Part shown: piece after piece, positions 1-9,383 of the stretch | Layout: each line of letters opens with the position of its first letter | Numbering within the stretch: position 1 is the first letter of the stretch | From: Gemmatimonas aurantiaca | GTDB taxonomy: Bacteria > Gemmatimonadota > Gemmatimonadetes > Gemmatimonadales > Gemmatimonadaceae | NCBI RefSeq assembly: GCF_037190085.1 | Contig: NZ_JBBCJO010000012.1 | Coordinates: 558,001-622,000 of the forward strand | Direction: 5' to 3' | Length of the DNA stretch: 64,000 bases | The notes under the pieces: model-generated | What the model saw: only the letters and a program-made list of their open reading frames with translations | Databases searched by the model: none | What the model was told of the DNA's origin: nothing | Position numbers and translations under genes: made by a program

Positions 1-219
1 GCAGATCATGCACATTCGGAAAATCTGAATCGCTCGACGCCGATCACAAAGTCTGGGACCCCAAACCCATCCCCCACCACCCGCAACGGGCGCCCATGGC
101 GCCTTCAGACGTGCCGTCCGCGTCCGACACCCATTGTCGCGGACACACCACAATCCGGGCTCCGACGGCATGTTTTCCCTCTGGGAGCGCGTGGCATCAT
201 CCTTCCAGTAGAGCCCGGC

Positions 220-702
220 ATGCCGCACACTCCATCGCCCAAGGCCCCCTCCCTCCTGCGGGCCCCGCTCCTGGCGCTCGGCACGCTTGCCGTCGCCGCG
301 CTCGCCCTGGCACCGCTCGCTGCACTGCGTGCACAGTCGTTGACTGGCCATGCCCCGCTCGTCCTCGCCACCAGCGCCAGGACCGACACGGTGCCGGCCC
401 AGGTCGTCGACGGAGAGGTCAGCGACCTGTTCCTCAAGGGTAAGCAGCTCGAAGTGCGTTATCGCAATACCGGCACCGTGGCCACGATCATCGAAGGCGA
501 GCTGCAGGTGCGGGATGAAAACGACGAGGTGGTGCTGGCGGTGTCATTTGCCGAAGCCCGCCGCATCGACGCCGGTCGCTCGGAGAAATTCCGGCTGGCC
601 ATGCCACAGCTGGAGCCGGGCCACTACACCCTCTACGCCGTGGTCGACTTCGGCGGCGAGATGATGACCGCGGCCCAGGCCGCCCTCGAAGTACGCAAAT
701 AA
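220..702 (+). CDS. Small exported protein of unknown function
   Basis: A 160-residue protein. The first 40 residues form a basic start followed by a long Leu/Ala-rich segment ending in an Ala-x-Ala-type site (LRAQ), which looks like a Sec signal peptide. The mature part of about 120 residues alternates hydrophobic and polar residues like a beta-sandwich, with phrases such as LEVRYRNTGT and PQLEPGHYTLYAVVDFGG that recall Ig-like or fibronectin-like folds. No catalytic motif is visible. It stands alone, convergent with the Fe-S oxidoreductase gene. The ATG start lacks a strong ribosome-binding site. I do not recognise a named family. Confidence 0.75.
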   Translation: MPHTPSPKAPSLLRAPLLALGTLAVAALALAPLAALRAQSLTGHAPLVLATSARTDTVPAQVVDGEVSDLFLKGKQLEVRYRNTGTVATIIEGELQVRDENDEVVLAVSFAEARRIDAGRSEKFRLAMPQLEPGHYTLYAVVDFGGEMMTAAQAALEVRK

Positions 703-716
703 GTACCGAAGCAGCG

Positions 717-744
717 CGGGAGCAGTACGACCGTACGGCTCCCG
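717..744. terminator. Hairpin between convergent genes
   Basis: CGGGAGC pairs with GCTCCCG (7 bp), and an inner GTAC/GTAC pair extends the stem. It lies between the stop codons of the exported protein (702) and the Fe-S oxidoreductase (764), so it could end transcription from both sides. There is no clear T-tract. Confidence 0.5.
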
Positions 745-763
745 ACGCATCAATGCATCCGGA

Positions 764-2818
764 TCACGCCGAGCCCGCGGGCTCGGCGAGCTTCGACGCC
801 ACGATTTCGGAGATGTCGAACACCGGCACTTCCCTGCCCGTGCTGGCCACACCGTCGTTGATCATCGTCATGCAGAAGGGGCACGCCACGGCGATCTGAT
901 CGGCGCCCGTCGCCAGCAGTTCCTCGCTGCGTTCGACGTTGACGCGCTTGCCGACGTTCTCCTCCATCCACATGCGTCCACCGCCGGCGCCACAGCACAT
1001 GCCGCGGCTCTTCGTACGCTTGGGTTCCACCAGCTCCACGATGGGCAGCGCCTTCTTGAGCGTGTTGCGGGGCGCATCGTAGATCTCGTTGTAGCGGCCC
1101 AGATAACACGAGTCGTGATAGGCCACCTTGAGACGCTGACCATGCTCGGTGTCGAGCGGCACGCGACCCTCGGCCAGCAGGCGTTCGATGTACTCGGTGT
1201 GATGAATGACTTCGTAGTGTCCGCCCAGATCGGGGAACTCCTTCCCCATCTGATGGAAACAATGCGGGCAGAACGTGACGATGGTCTTCACCGCATATCC
1301 ATCGAGCGTCTCGATGACCCCCTTGGCGAGCATCTGGTAGAGATACTCGTTGCCCATGCGCCGGGCCGGATCGCCGTGACAGGTCTCTTCCTGACCGAGA
1401 ATGGCGAACTTCACGTTGGCCGCCTGCAGAATGCGCGCGAACGCCACCGTGATCTTCTTGGCACGGTCGTCGAACGAACCGGCACAGCCCACCCAGAAGA
1501 GAATGTCCGGCTTCTCTTCCGCGGCCGCCATCTCCGCCATGGTGGGAATGTTCATGCCTTCCGCCCACTGCTCACGATCGGCGGCACTGAACGCCCACGG
1601 GCTGCCATTGCGCTCGAGACTGGTGAGCGCCGGCTGCAACTCCTCGGGGAAGCGCGACTCCATGAGCATCAGGTCGCGACGCAGCTCGTTGATGATCTCG
1701 AGCTGATCGATACTCACCGGGCACTCCTGCACACACGCCCGGCAGCTCGTGCAGGCCCAGAGTTCTTCCTCGGTGATCCAGTCGTCGAGCAGGTGCTTGT
1801 CCAGCACGGCCTGCTGCGTTTCGGTGACCGCGCCACCGGCCGCGGCCACGGCGTCGATGACGGTGGCCTTCTCCGTCAGACGCGCGCGCGTCTTCACCAT
1901 GATCATGCGCGGCGAGAGCACCTTGCCGGTGATGTTGGCCGGGCAGGCCGCCGTGCAGCGTCCGCATTCCGTGCAGGAATACCCGTCCAGCAGATTCTTC
2001 CACGACAGATGCTCGATGTCGGCCGCGCCGAACTGTTCAGCGTCCTCGGCTTCGAGATCCATCGGCTTCATCGCCCCGATGCGCCCCGGTCCGCTGGTGT
2101 TGGAGAACCAGACGTTGATGAGCGACGTGAGCACGTGCAGGTGCTTCGACTTGGGCAGGTGGTTCAGGAACCACAGGATCAGCACCGCGTGGATCCACCA
2201 GCACACCCGCGCCATGATGTGCGCCGTTTCCGGCGACATGCCCCGGAACAGCGGCAGCAGCAACGCCGTGATGGGCCGGCCCACCCGATCGGCGCCCGGC
2301 TGCATGGCCTCGCCCACGAACACCAGCAGCAGCGTGATCATGAGCGTGGCGATCACGCCCAGGATGAGCACGGCCTCACCGCTGTGCACCGCGTCCACCG
2401 TGAACCGTCGCGGTTTGAGCACCAGACGACGATACAGCAGATAGCCCACCGGCATCAGCACGAAGACCGCGAAGATCTCCTGCGAGAACACGTAGGGCAC
2501 GTAGAGGAACCGGGGCAGGATGACGCCCCAGGTGAATGGCGTGTAGAGGCCCTGGATCCAGATCTCGAGCGTGCCGAGACCGAGGACGCAGAAGCCCCAA
2601 AACACCAGGGCGTGCATCAGACCACCGAAGGGATCGCGCAGAATCTTGCTCTGGGCGAGACCGATGAGCACGAAGTTCTTCGTGCGGATATCGGGGTGGT
2701 CGGTGCGATCCTCGGGCCTGGCCAGCTTCAGCCAGCGCACGAGCCGCTGCGCCTGGGGAACAAACATCCAGAAGCCGCCGGCGAGGATCACCGCAAACAC
2801 GAGGTTGGACAGGGTCAT
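764..2818 (-). CDS. Membrane Fe-S ETF:(mena)quinone oxidoreductase (EMO/FadF-like)
   Basis: A 684-residue fusion. Residues 1-230 contain about five or six hydrophobic segments resembling a NarI-like cytochrome b membrane domain. CTECGRCxxxCP (282-293) and CTSCRACxxxCP (356-367) are two ferredoxin-type 4Fe-4S motifs. The C-terminal third carries HdrD-type cysteine-rich (CCG) motifs: WVGCAGS, HDSCYLGR and CCGAGGGRMW. This architecture is that of the ETF:menaquinone oxidoreductases that pass electrons from acyl-CoA dehydrogenases via ETF to menaquinone. It lies just downstream of etfB-etfA on the same strand, which supports that role. The quinone type and the exact electron path are inferred. 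The start is ATG. Confidence 0.88.
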   Translation of the reverse strand: MTLSNLVFAVILAGGFWMFVPQAQRLVRWLKLARPEDRTDHPDIRTKNFVLIGLAQSKILRDPFGGLMHALVFWGFCVLGLGTLEIWIQGLYTPFTWGVILPRFLYVPYVFSQEIFAVFVLMPVGYLLYRRLVLKPRRFTVDAVHSGEAVLILGVIATLMITLLLVFVGEAMQPGADRVGRPITALLLPLFRGMSPETAHIMARVCWWIHAVLILWFLNHLPKSKHLHVLTSLINVWFSNTSGPGRIGAMKPMDLEAEDAEQFGAADIEHLSWKNLLDGYSCTECGRCTAACPANITGKVLSPRMIMVKTRARLTEKATVIDAVAAAGGAVTETQQAVLDKHLLDDWITEEELWACTSCRACVQECPVSIDQLEIINELRRDLMLMESRFPEELQPALTSLERNGSPWAFSAADREQWAEGMNIPTMAEMAAAEEKPDILFWVGCAGSFDDRAKKITVAFARILQAANVKFAILGQEETCHGDPARRMGNEYLYQMLAKGVIETLDGYAVKTIVTFCPHCFHQMGKEFPDLGGHYEVIHHTEYIERLLAEGRVPLDTEHGQRLKVAYHDSCYLGRYNEIYDAPRNTLKKALPIVELVEPKRTKSRGMCCGAGGGRMWMEENVGKRVNVERSEELLATGADQIAVACPFCMTMINDGVASTGREVPVFDISEIVASKLAEPAGSA

Positions 2819-2908
2819 GGCGCGAAGCTAGACCGGGAGAGGGGCGACGACAAGCGCACAGTCAGGCAGACCCGGCATCCGCGCTTCGTGACTGCCGCAC
2901 AAGACAGA

Positions 2909-2934
2909 GCCCCACCGCCTTGCGGCGATGGGGC
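2909..2934 (-). terminator. Hairpin after etfA
   Basis: An 11-bp GC-rich stem with one A-C mismatch and a 4-nt loop (TTGC) lies between the etfA stop and the Fe-S oxidoreductase start. On the minus strand it is followed by a moderately T-rich TCTGTCTTGT. It may partly separate the two units or tune their ratio. Confidence 0.45.
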
Positions 2935-2951
2935 CCGTGAACCGCTGGAAC

Positions 2952-3941
2952 TCAGCCCTGCGCCCTGGCGGCCTTCACGGCTGCCGTGAGCGCGGGGACC
3001 ACGTCGAAGACATCGCCCACGATCCCGTAATCGGCGATCTTGAAGATCGGCGCGTCCTTGTCCTTGTTGATCGCGACGATGGTCTTCGAGGTGCGCATGC
3101 CGGCGAGATGCTGAATGGCGCCGGAGATCCCGACCGCGATGTACAGATTCGGGCTCACATTGCGACCCGTCTGTCCGATCTGATCGGAGTGGGGACGCCA
3201 GCCTTCGTCGGTCACCGCGCGCGTGGCGCCCACGGCCGCGTTGCCGAACGCGTCGGCGAGATCTTCACACAGCTTGAAGTTCTCGGCGGCCTTGAGGCCA
3301 CGACCACCGGCCACGATCACCGGCGCATCGTTGAGATCGATCTTGCCGGTGTTGCCCTGCTTGAGTTCCACGACCTTCACGCGCGACGCCGACGGATCGG
3401 TGGCCGACGTGATGGCTTCCGTGACCAGCGGCCGGGCGGCGACGACCGGCTGCAGCGCCGACGGACGCACCGAGAGCAGCGCCGGCGAACCACTGAGCGC
3501 CAGCGTGGCGATGGTCTTGCCGTTCATGTTGAAATGCTGGCCGACCACCTGCCCGCCTTCCACCGCAAAACCGGTGAGATCGGGCGCGAGGCCCACGCCG
3601 AGCTTTGCCGCCACCCGCGGCGAGAGATCACGGCCCTGCGCCGTGGCGCTGAACACGCCGAAGCCGTAGTTGCCGCTGCCCAGTCGCTGGGCGAGCGTGG
3701 CCGCCAGCGCTTCCGGGTTGTACTGCGCGAAACCGGGATGCTCGAGCACGAGCACGCTGTCGGCCCCATGCTGCGCGAGCGCTTCGGCCTTGGCGCCGAT
3801 GCCGGGCGCACCGGCCAGCACCGCGTGCACGCTGCCACCGCCGGAGAGATCGGCGAGCTGCCGGGCGGCGGTCACCGCTTCGAGCGCCACCTTGCGCAGC
3901 TCACCGCCGCGGACTTCTGCAAAAACGAGAACGTTGGCCAT
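2952..3941 (-). CDS. etfA: Electron transfer flavoprotein subunit alpha
   Basis: A 329-residue protein of the usual ETF-alpha length. The N-terminal half (MANVLVFAEVRGGELRKVALE) is the ETF alpha/beta fold. The C-terminal FAD-binding domain holds VAGGRGLKAAENF, QIGQTGRNVSPNLYIAVGISGAIQHLAGM and AINKDKDAPIFKIADYGIVGD, the family signatures around the FAD site. With EtfB it shuttles electrons from acyl-CoA dehydrogenases to the membrane oxidoreductase encoded next door. The ATG lies 2 bp after the etfB stop, so the two are co-transcribed and probably translationally coupled. Confidence 0.96.
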   Translation of the reverse strand: MANVLVFAEVRGGELRKVALEAVTAARQLADLSGGGSVHAVLAGAPGIGAKAEALAQHGADSVLVLEHPGFAQYNPEALAATLAQRLGSGNYGFGVFSATAQGRDLSPRVAAKLGVGLAPDLTGFAVEGGQVVGQHFNMNGKTIATLALSGSPALLSVRPSALQPVVAARPLVTEAITSATDPSASRVKVVELKQGNTGKIDLNDAPVIVAGGRGLKAAENFKLCEDLADAFGNAAVGATRAVTDEGWRPHSDQIGQTGRNVSPNLYIAVGISGAIQHLAGMRTSKTIVAINKDKDAPIFKIADYGIVGDVFDVVPALTAAVKAARAQG

Positions 3942-3943
3942 GA

Positions 3944-4699
3944 TCAGAGCACCTTGGCTTCAGTCTGGAGGAGCTTGACCAGCTCCGGCACGGCGGCCGC
4001 GCTGTCGCCCAGGATACGGCCGGCCGCACGCTCCGGCGGAAGCACCATCTTCTGCACCGCCACGCGCGCCTCACCCAACTGGGCGGGCTTCACTTCGAGC
4101 GGCTTCTTCTTGGCTGCCATGATCCCCTTGAGGGACGGCAGGCGTTCCTTGTTGAGTCCATCGTCGATGGTGAGCAGCGCGGGGAGCGGAAACTCCACCA
4201 CCTCGCTGGCTCCCTCGAGCGCCCGCTCGGCCCGACCGGTCGTGCCGGTGATGTCGAGACGGAAGACGTTGGTCACACAGGGCAGATCGAGCAGCTCGGC
4301 CACCATCGGTCCCGTCATCTGATTCATGGAATCGATGGCGATGCGACCGAACAGGATGAGGTCGTATCCCCCGTCCTTGAGTTCCGCCGCGAGGGCCCGC
4401 GCCACGGCCAGGCCATCGGCCGGCGTGCTGCCAGCCTGCAGCAGGATGCCACGATCGGCGCCCATGGCCAGAGCCTTGCGGATCTGCTCCTGCGCCGCGT
4501 CAGGACCGAGGGAGATCGCGACGACCTCACCCACGTTGTTGTTCTTTTCCTTGAGCTGCAGGCCCGCTTCGATCGCCCACAGGTCGAAGTCGTTGACGTC
4601 GTATTTGAGCCCCGCGTCGTCCACGCGGGTCCCGTCGGCCGCAATGGCAAACTTGGTTTCCATCACGGGTACGCGCTTGATGCACACGGCGATCTTCAC
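3944..4699 (-). CDS. etfB: Electron transfer flavoprotein subunit beta
   Basis: A 251-residue protein of normal length for EtfB, starting with MKIAVCIKRVP. It includes NDFDLWAIEAGLQLKE, the conserved SLGPDAAQEQIRKALAMGADRG region and FGRIAIDSMNQMTGPMVAELL, with a Lys-rich recognition loop (GIMAAKKKPLE) near residue 200. The start is GTG, preceded by GGAG at about 8 nt. First gene of etfB-etfA-(Fe-S oxidoreductase). The nearby glutaryl-CoA dehydrogenase is a plausible electron donor. Confidence 0.96.
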   Translation of the reverse strand: MKIAVCIKRVPVMETKFAIAADGTRVDDAGLKYDVNDFDLWAIEAGLQLKEKNNNVGEVVAISLGPDAAQEQIRKALAMGADRGILLQAGSTPADGLAVARALAAELKDGGYDLILFGRIAIDSMNQMTGPMVAELLDLPCVTNVFRLDITGTTGRAERALEGASEVVEFPLPALLTIDDGLNKERLPSLKGIMAAKKKPLEVKPAQLGEARVAVQKMVLPPERAAGRILGDSAAAVPELVKLLQTEAKVL

Positions 4700-4780
4700 C
4701 GCGGTCGCTCCGTTCGAGAGTCAGGGAGAAAACAAAGAGGCAACGGGGAAGCTAGAGAGGGGGCCCCCGTCGGGCAATGC

Positions 4781-4792
4781 GACGATATCGTC
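4781..4792. promoter_or_regulatory. Perfect 12-bp palindrome upstream of etfB
   Basis: GACGATATCGTC is a perfect palindrome about 80 bp upstream of the etfB GTG, in a 250-bp stretch (4700-4949) with no supportable gene. Its position suits a repressor or activator site for the etf genes, but the binding protein is unknown. Confidence 0.35.
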
Positions 4793-4949
4793 ACATTTAC
4801 CCCTGTGCGTCACCGCCCCGATGACTCGCGGTTCGGCCCTTGGCTCATGGGCCCAGACGTGCACCGCCGCCACAGGTCCGGGTGGACTCCATGGCGGCGG
4901 TGGTCAGTTCACCCCGGGCGCGATATCAGCGTCGCGCCGCGCCGCGGAC

Positions 4950-6185
4950 TCAGCTCCGCGTGTTCGGATTGGCCAGGGTTTCCGCATCGGGCAGCGGCCA
5001 GCAGCGCTGATCGCCGTACACACCACCCTTTCCATAGGCCGTGCCGGTAGCGGGCACGAGCGTGGTGTTGAAGCGCCGCACGTCGAACCAGTGGTTGCCC
5101 TGCAGGAACAGTTCGCGGCTGCGTTCGTCGATCAGGGCCTGCGTGAAATCGGAGCTCGCGGGGAGCGCCGACAGCGCCACACCCGAACGGGCCCGGAGCG
5201 CGTTGAGGATCGCCAATCCTTCCGCCCCGCCGCGGGCTTCGGCCAGGATGAGCTGCGTTTCGATCCCCGACGTGATGGGGAAGCTGGCCGTGAGACTCGG
5301 GAACTTGTTCTGCGTCCAGATCTGATTGACCTGATCCGCGGCAAGCCGATTCTGGTTGGTGACGGATACCCGCGGATCGTTCAGCGTGCGATACGCCGTG
5401 GCCACGGTCACCGAGAACGACTGATTGTTCTGCTGGAACATGCGGTTGTTCCGTCGTCCCACGGTGGCGTCGGCGGTGGCGTTGTACACGAAGGCCGTGG
5501 GTACCCGCGCGGCGTCCTCGGCCGCTCCCGCCTTGTTGCCCTTGTCGATCCGCGCCCGGGCCCGACCGGCGTAGGCGAGATTGAGGATGTTGGCGTCCCC
5601 CGCCGTCGTGGCCGCGGCGATGGCCTTGGTGAAGCGCACTTCGGCGGAATCGAAGAGCTGCGCAGAGGTGAGCGCGGGGCCCACGTTGATCGAACCGCTG
5701 CAGAAGCCCTCACCCAGCAGGATCAGGCTGAATCCGGCGATGGCCGAGTTCAGCGCGATCAGGCGCTGGCGATTGGGTACCTGGGCGTCGGTCCACTCCT
5801 CGAGTTTGGTCACGGCCTGATCGTTGGTGTAGCGCGCCGTGTTGATGGGCGTGTACACCCCGATGGCCTCACAGCCCGAGGTGGCATAGAGGGCGTCCAC
5901 CGCGAGGACATTGCGGCGATCGTAGTTCCAGCGGGCCGCGGTCTGAATGGCGTCGAACAGCTCACCGGACGCCATGCCGCTGGCCACGGCGTACCCACCG
6001 AGAGCGCACTCGTAGTCGGCCACCGCGCTCGCCGAAATGAGTGCCGCGTTGGCGGGCACGAGATACGAATCCTCGGCCAGACGGCTCGGTGTCTGCACGC
6101 TGAGCAGACGGTCGAAGCCACTGCAGGCTGCGGTGACTGATACGGCCAGGACCGCCGCCACGATCTTCATCGTCATGTTACGCAT
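4950..6185 (-). CDS. SusD/RagB-like outer-membrane lipoprotein
   Basis: 411 residues from the ATG at 6185. The N-terminus MRNMTMKIVAAVLAVSVTAAC ends in a lipobox Cys (residue 21). The body is helical, as expected for the SusD TPR core. The end carries the family hallmark: LIDERSRELFLQGNHWFDVRR, later WPLPDAETLANPN. It captures oligomeric substrate at the cell surface and sits as a lid on the SusC channel. The start is 5 bp after the SusC stop, so the pair is coupled. At 411 residues it is somewhat shorter than most SusD proteins. A longer open frame runs upstream into susC, but the lipoprotein signal fixes this start. No glycosidase is adjacent, so the substrate is unknown. Confidence 0.9.
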   Translation of the reverse strand: MRNMTMKIVAAVLAVSVTAACSGFDRLLSVQTPSRLAEDSYLVPANAALISASAVADYECALGGYAVASGMASGELFDAIQTAARWNYDRRNVLAVDALYATSGCEAIGVYTPINTARYTNDQAVTKLEEWTDAQVPNRQRLIALNSAIAGFSLILLGEGFCSGSINVGPALTSAQLFDSAEVRFTKAIAAATTAGDANILNLAYAGRARARIDKGNKAGAAEDAARVPTAFVYNATADATVGRRNNRMFQQNNQSFSVTVATAYRTLNDPRVSVTNQNRLAADQVNQIWTQNKFPSLTASFPITSGIETQLILAEARGGAEGLAILNALRARSGVALSALPASSDFTQALIDERSRELFLQGNHWFDVRRFNTTLVPATGTAYGKGGVYGDQRCWPLPDAETLANPNTRS

Positions 6186-6190
6186 GATGA

Positions 6191-9100
6191 TCAGAAGTTG
6201 AGGTTGACGGTGGCCACGAACTGACGGAGCTGCGGCAGGACGTTCTGTTCCCACATGCCGAACGCGCCTCCACGTGAGCCGCCGTTGAACGAGGCTTCGG
6301 GCTCGATACCCGGGAAATCGGTCCACAGCGCGAGATTGCGGCCCGCCAGCGTGATCGAGGCGCGGCTGGCGCGCGCGAGGCTGGCGAAGCGTGTTGGCAA
6401 CGTGTACGTGGCGGACAGTTCGCGGAAACGCATGAAGCCCGCATCGTGGATGAGATGATGCGTGTAGGCAGTACCGGCCTGCACGGCCGCCAGCAGGGCC
6501 TTGTCCTGCACTTCGTCCGGGTAGTACAACTCGCGGCACAGCACGAACGCGCCGCAGCGTACCCGATAGTTACCATCGAGCTTCTTGTACCCACCGCGCC
6601 AGTCGAAGAAACCGTTGATGCGCAGGTTGCCGAACAGCGTGAGTCCCGCTGTCAGTGAACCTTCCGACGTGGGTACCGAATTGCCAAGGAACACCCGGGG
6701 TGCCGATGCACACGCCACCGTGCCGCCCTTGCCGTCGTCGCAGAGGAGATTCGTGGCCCGCTTGGTCGCCGCGTTGTAGTCGGCACTCACGATACGGCGA
6801 TCCCACCAGGCGCCCGGTGCATACCCCACGCGGTGTCCCACGTTGCTGGACAACGACACGAAGTCCGTCCCGGTACCGAGTGACGCGATGTTGTAGCTGT
6901 TGTTCGAGCCACTGAGGGTGAGATCGAACGCCAGACGTTCACCACGGATGGGCTGTGCGCGAACGATCCATTCCAGACCGCTGCGATCGACCTGTCCGGC
7001 ATTGAAGAGCTGGAAGCCGGGGAAGCCGTCGGAGGGCGGCGCCTGTCGCGACAGAATCGCATCCTTCGTGCTGCCCTTGAAATACGTCAGCTCGAGAGAG
7101 ACCCGATCGTCCCACATGCCGGCGTCGAGACCGAGTTCGAGTTCGGTACTGCGTTCGGGCCCGAGGTTCGGATTGCCCGCCGACGACGGTGTCAGAAAGC
7201 CGCCGGCGGCCGTATACGTGCGAATGGCGTCGAACGCACCGGGCTGCAGACCGCTGGCGCCATAGGCCGAGCGCAGTCGCAACTGGTTGAACATCGCCGG
7301 CACATGCAGGCCGGGTTCATCGCTGATCACCCACGAGGCGCTCAGCTTGGGATACGTCACCGCATCGAAGTTCGTGCCGAACGCCGAATTGTCGTCGGTC
7401 CGGATGGCGCCGGTGAGGAAGAGCCGATCGTTCCACACCACCTGTTGCTGGACGAACGCGCCCACGGTGTTGTTCTGGAACAACTCATCGGTGCCCACGT
7501 TGCGGATGGAAGCCGAGGCGATCGACGTGAGACCCGCCGCCGGAAACGTGGAGCCGCTGATGCCGCGCAGCCGCGACTGACGCATGTAGATCTGTCCGCC
7601 GCCCGATGTCACGGACTTGAGCGAAGACGTCAGCGAGAAGCTGGCGTTCGCAACGTAGTCGTACGACGTCACGGTCACATCGCGCATGGAGGCCGAGATG
7701 CCACCGGACGTGGGCGGCCCACTGCCGGCGAACGAGGCGTACTTGGCGCCGATGATGTCGTTGCGTGGCGTCCGCTCTTCGTTGTTCTCGGCCAGACGGT
7801 CGAGACCGACGATGAGTCGGTGATTCAACCATGACGTCGGACGATTCGCGATCTGGAAGCTGCTGGTGAACCGATCCGCATCCTGGAAGATGTCGTAGGC
7901 CTGATAGTAGATGTCGGGTGGCCCCGAGCGGAAACCGAGCTGTGGATTGTTCGGTGCGCGGGCATCCACGCCGACACCGCCGTACAGGAAGCTCGGCGAC
8001 GCATAGTACGTGGCCCACGTCGCGCCGCCACCGCCGGCTTCATACGGCAGGTAGGTGCGGCCCGTGGTGAACCCGAGGCTCGCCTGCAGATCGAATGCCG
8101 GCGAGGGATTGGCCTGCAGGTTCACGCGCAGGTTCGTGCGCCGCAACCGATTCACACGTTCCGCGCCGGAATTCTCTTCATAGCCGCCGGCCGTGTAGTA
8201 GCGAATGGCCTGCGTGCCACCCGACAGCGAGAGCTGCACGTCCCGCAGCTGTCCGACCTGGAAGATATCGTGCCCGAAATTCGCATTGAGCGAATCGTTG
8301 AGCTGCTTCGTGGAGATGGTGACCGTGTCGAGTGCGGTCGCACTGCCGGCGCGCGGCACCGTGCCATAGTTGTCTTCGAAGCGCGTGAGCCAGTTCGGCA
8401 CCCAGCTCGTGCCACCGCGCGCGACGAGATTCCACACCGAACGACCGCTCGCTCCCTTCTTGGTGATGATCTGGATCACGCCGTTGGATGCCTCGGTGCC
8501 GTACAGCGTGGCCGCTGCCGGTCCCTTGATGACTTCGATGCTTTCGATGTCGTCGGGACTGAAGTCGTTCCAGCGCGAGATCGACGCCGATCCGAATGCC
8601 TGATTGGCCGGACCGGAGGCCTGCGTATTGTCCACACGCACGCCGTCCACGTAGATGAGCGGGTCGCTCGACAGGGACAGCGACGACGCCCCCCGCACGC
8701 GGATGCGCGATCCCGTGCCCACCTGACCGGAGCTGGCGACAATGCTCACCCCCGAGGCGCGACCGTTGAGCAGTTCCTGAAAGGAATTCACCGGCTGGGT
8801 GGCCACCACATCGGCCGCATTCACCGTCGTCACCGCATTGCCGATGGCGCGTTTCTCCGCGATACCGGCCGTACCCGTCACCACCACCGACGAGAGCTCC
8901 ATCGCACGTTCGGTGAGACCGATGCGCACGTTGTCGGCACCGATCGTTGCATTCATCGTGCGCGACTGGAATCCGATACGACGCACGCTGAGCTGCACCT
9001 CACCACTGCCCGTCAGTCCGACGATACGAAAACGGCCGGCGGCATCGGATGTCGCGCCGGTGTTGCGCCCTTCAACCGCGATCTGTGCATCGCTGATCGG

Positions 9101-9283
9101 CGCACCACTGCGTTCATTCACGATGGTTCCGGCAATCGTGCCGGAACTCTGCGCGTGCAACACGCCACCTCCCGGTGCGAACGCCAACACCGCGGTGGCA
9201 ATCAGCCCCGCGAGTGCGCGCAGTGGTGAGCGGCGGAGCGGGAGGCTTCGGCGCCTCTCCAAGGCAACAACTGAATGCTCCAT
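6191..9283 (-). CDS. SusC/RagA-like TonB-dependent outer-membrane receptor
   Basis: 1030 residues. A signal peptide (to about residue 45, ending GGGVLHAQ) precedes a carboxypeptidase-regulatory-like domain (SGTIAGTIVNERSGAPISDA), then a plug domain with SLSSDPLIYVDGVRV and SIEVIKGPAAATLYGTEASNGVIQIITKKG. The rest is a long beta-barrel ending in aromatic VATVNLNF. The start at 9283 is chosen because GAGGAG lies about 8 nt upstream; a TTG at 9301 would add six residues without support. With the downstream SusD it forms an energised uptake system. The substrate cannot be told from the sequence. Confidence 0.93.
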   Translation of the reverse strand: MEHSVVALERRRSLPLRRSPLRALAGLIATAVLAFAPGGGVLHAQSSGTIAGTIVNERSGAPISDAQIAVEGRNTGATSDAAGRFRIVGLTGSGEVQLSVRRIGFQSRTMNATIGADNVRIGLTERAMELSSVVVTGTAGIAEKRAIGNAVTTVNAADVVATQPVNSFQELLNGRASGVSIVASSGQVGTGSRIRVRGASSLSLSSDPLIYVDGVRVDNTQASGPANQAFGSASISRWNDFSPDDIESIEVIKGPAAATLYGTEASNGVIQIITKKGASGRSVWNLVARGGTSWVPNWLTRFEDNYGTVPRAGSATALDTVTISTKQLNDSLNANFGHDIFQVGQLRDVQLSLSGGTQAIRYYTAGGYEENSGAERVNRLRRTNLRVNLQANPSPAFDLQASLGFTTGRTYLPYEAGGGGATWATYYASPSFLYGGVGVDARAPNNPQLGFRSGPPDIYYQAYDIFQDADRFTSSFQIANRPTSWLNHRLIVGLDRLAENNEERTPRNDIIGAKYASFAGSGPPTSGGISASMRDVTVTSYDYVANASFSLTSSLKSVTSGGGQIYMRQSRLRGISGSTFPAAGLTSIASASIRNVGTDELFQNNTVGAFVQQQVVWNDRLFLTGAIRTDDNSAFGTNFDAVTYPKLSASWVISDEPGLHVPAMFNQLRLRSAYGASGLQPGAFDAIRTYTAAGGFLTPSSAGNPNLGPERSTELELGLDAGMWDDRVSLELTYFKGSTKDAILSRQAPPSDGFPGFQLFNAGQVDRSGLEWIVRAQPIRGERLAFDLTLSGSNNSYNIASLGTGTDFVSLSSNVGHRVGYAPGAWWDRRIVSADYNAATKRATNLLCDDGKGGTVACASAPRVFLGNSVPTSEGSLTAGLTLFGNLRINGFFDWRGGYKKLDGNYRVRCGAFVLCRELYYPDEVQDKALLAAVQAGTAYTHHLIHDAGFMRFRELSATYTLPTRFASLARASRASITLAGRNLALWTDFPGIEPEASFNGGSRGGAFGMWEQNVLPQLRQFVATVNLNF

Positions 9284-9326
9284 ACGAGGACTCCTCGACA
9301 AGGTAGGACGGTTTTCGCAGAACCTA

Positions 9327-9340
9327 CTTGTGTATACAAG
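9327..9340. promoter_or_regulatory. Candidate operator or -10 region upstream of susC
   Basis: CTTGTGTATACAAG is an imperfect palindrome with arms CTTGT/ACAAG, 44 bp upstream of the susC ATG. On the minus strand it contains TATACA, a fair -10 hexamer. It resembles GntR-type half-site spacing, but no regulator gene is adjacent. Confidence 0.35.
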
Positions 9341-9383
9341 CCCGGCAAGCGAGAGCGCGTCACTTCCTCATCCACCCCTATGA

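Noticed and set aside
1115..2989. A 624-codon open frame antisense to the Fe-S oxidoreductase
   Set aside because: Low-complexity His/Arg/Glu/Leu translation with no motifs; the minus strand encodes the full Fe-S protein.
4700..4949. Possible small gene between etfB and the SusD-like gene
   Set aside because: Open frames exist but lack ribosome-binding sites and protein-like composition; only the palindrome at 4781 stands out.
6186..6539. A 118-codon N-terminal extension of the SusD-like gene into susC
   Set aside because: The ATG at 6185 begins a textbook lipoprotein signal; the extension is just another frame of susC.
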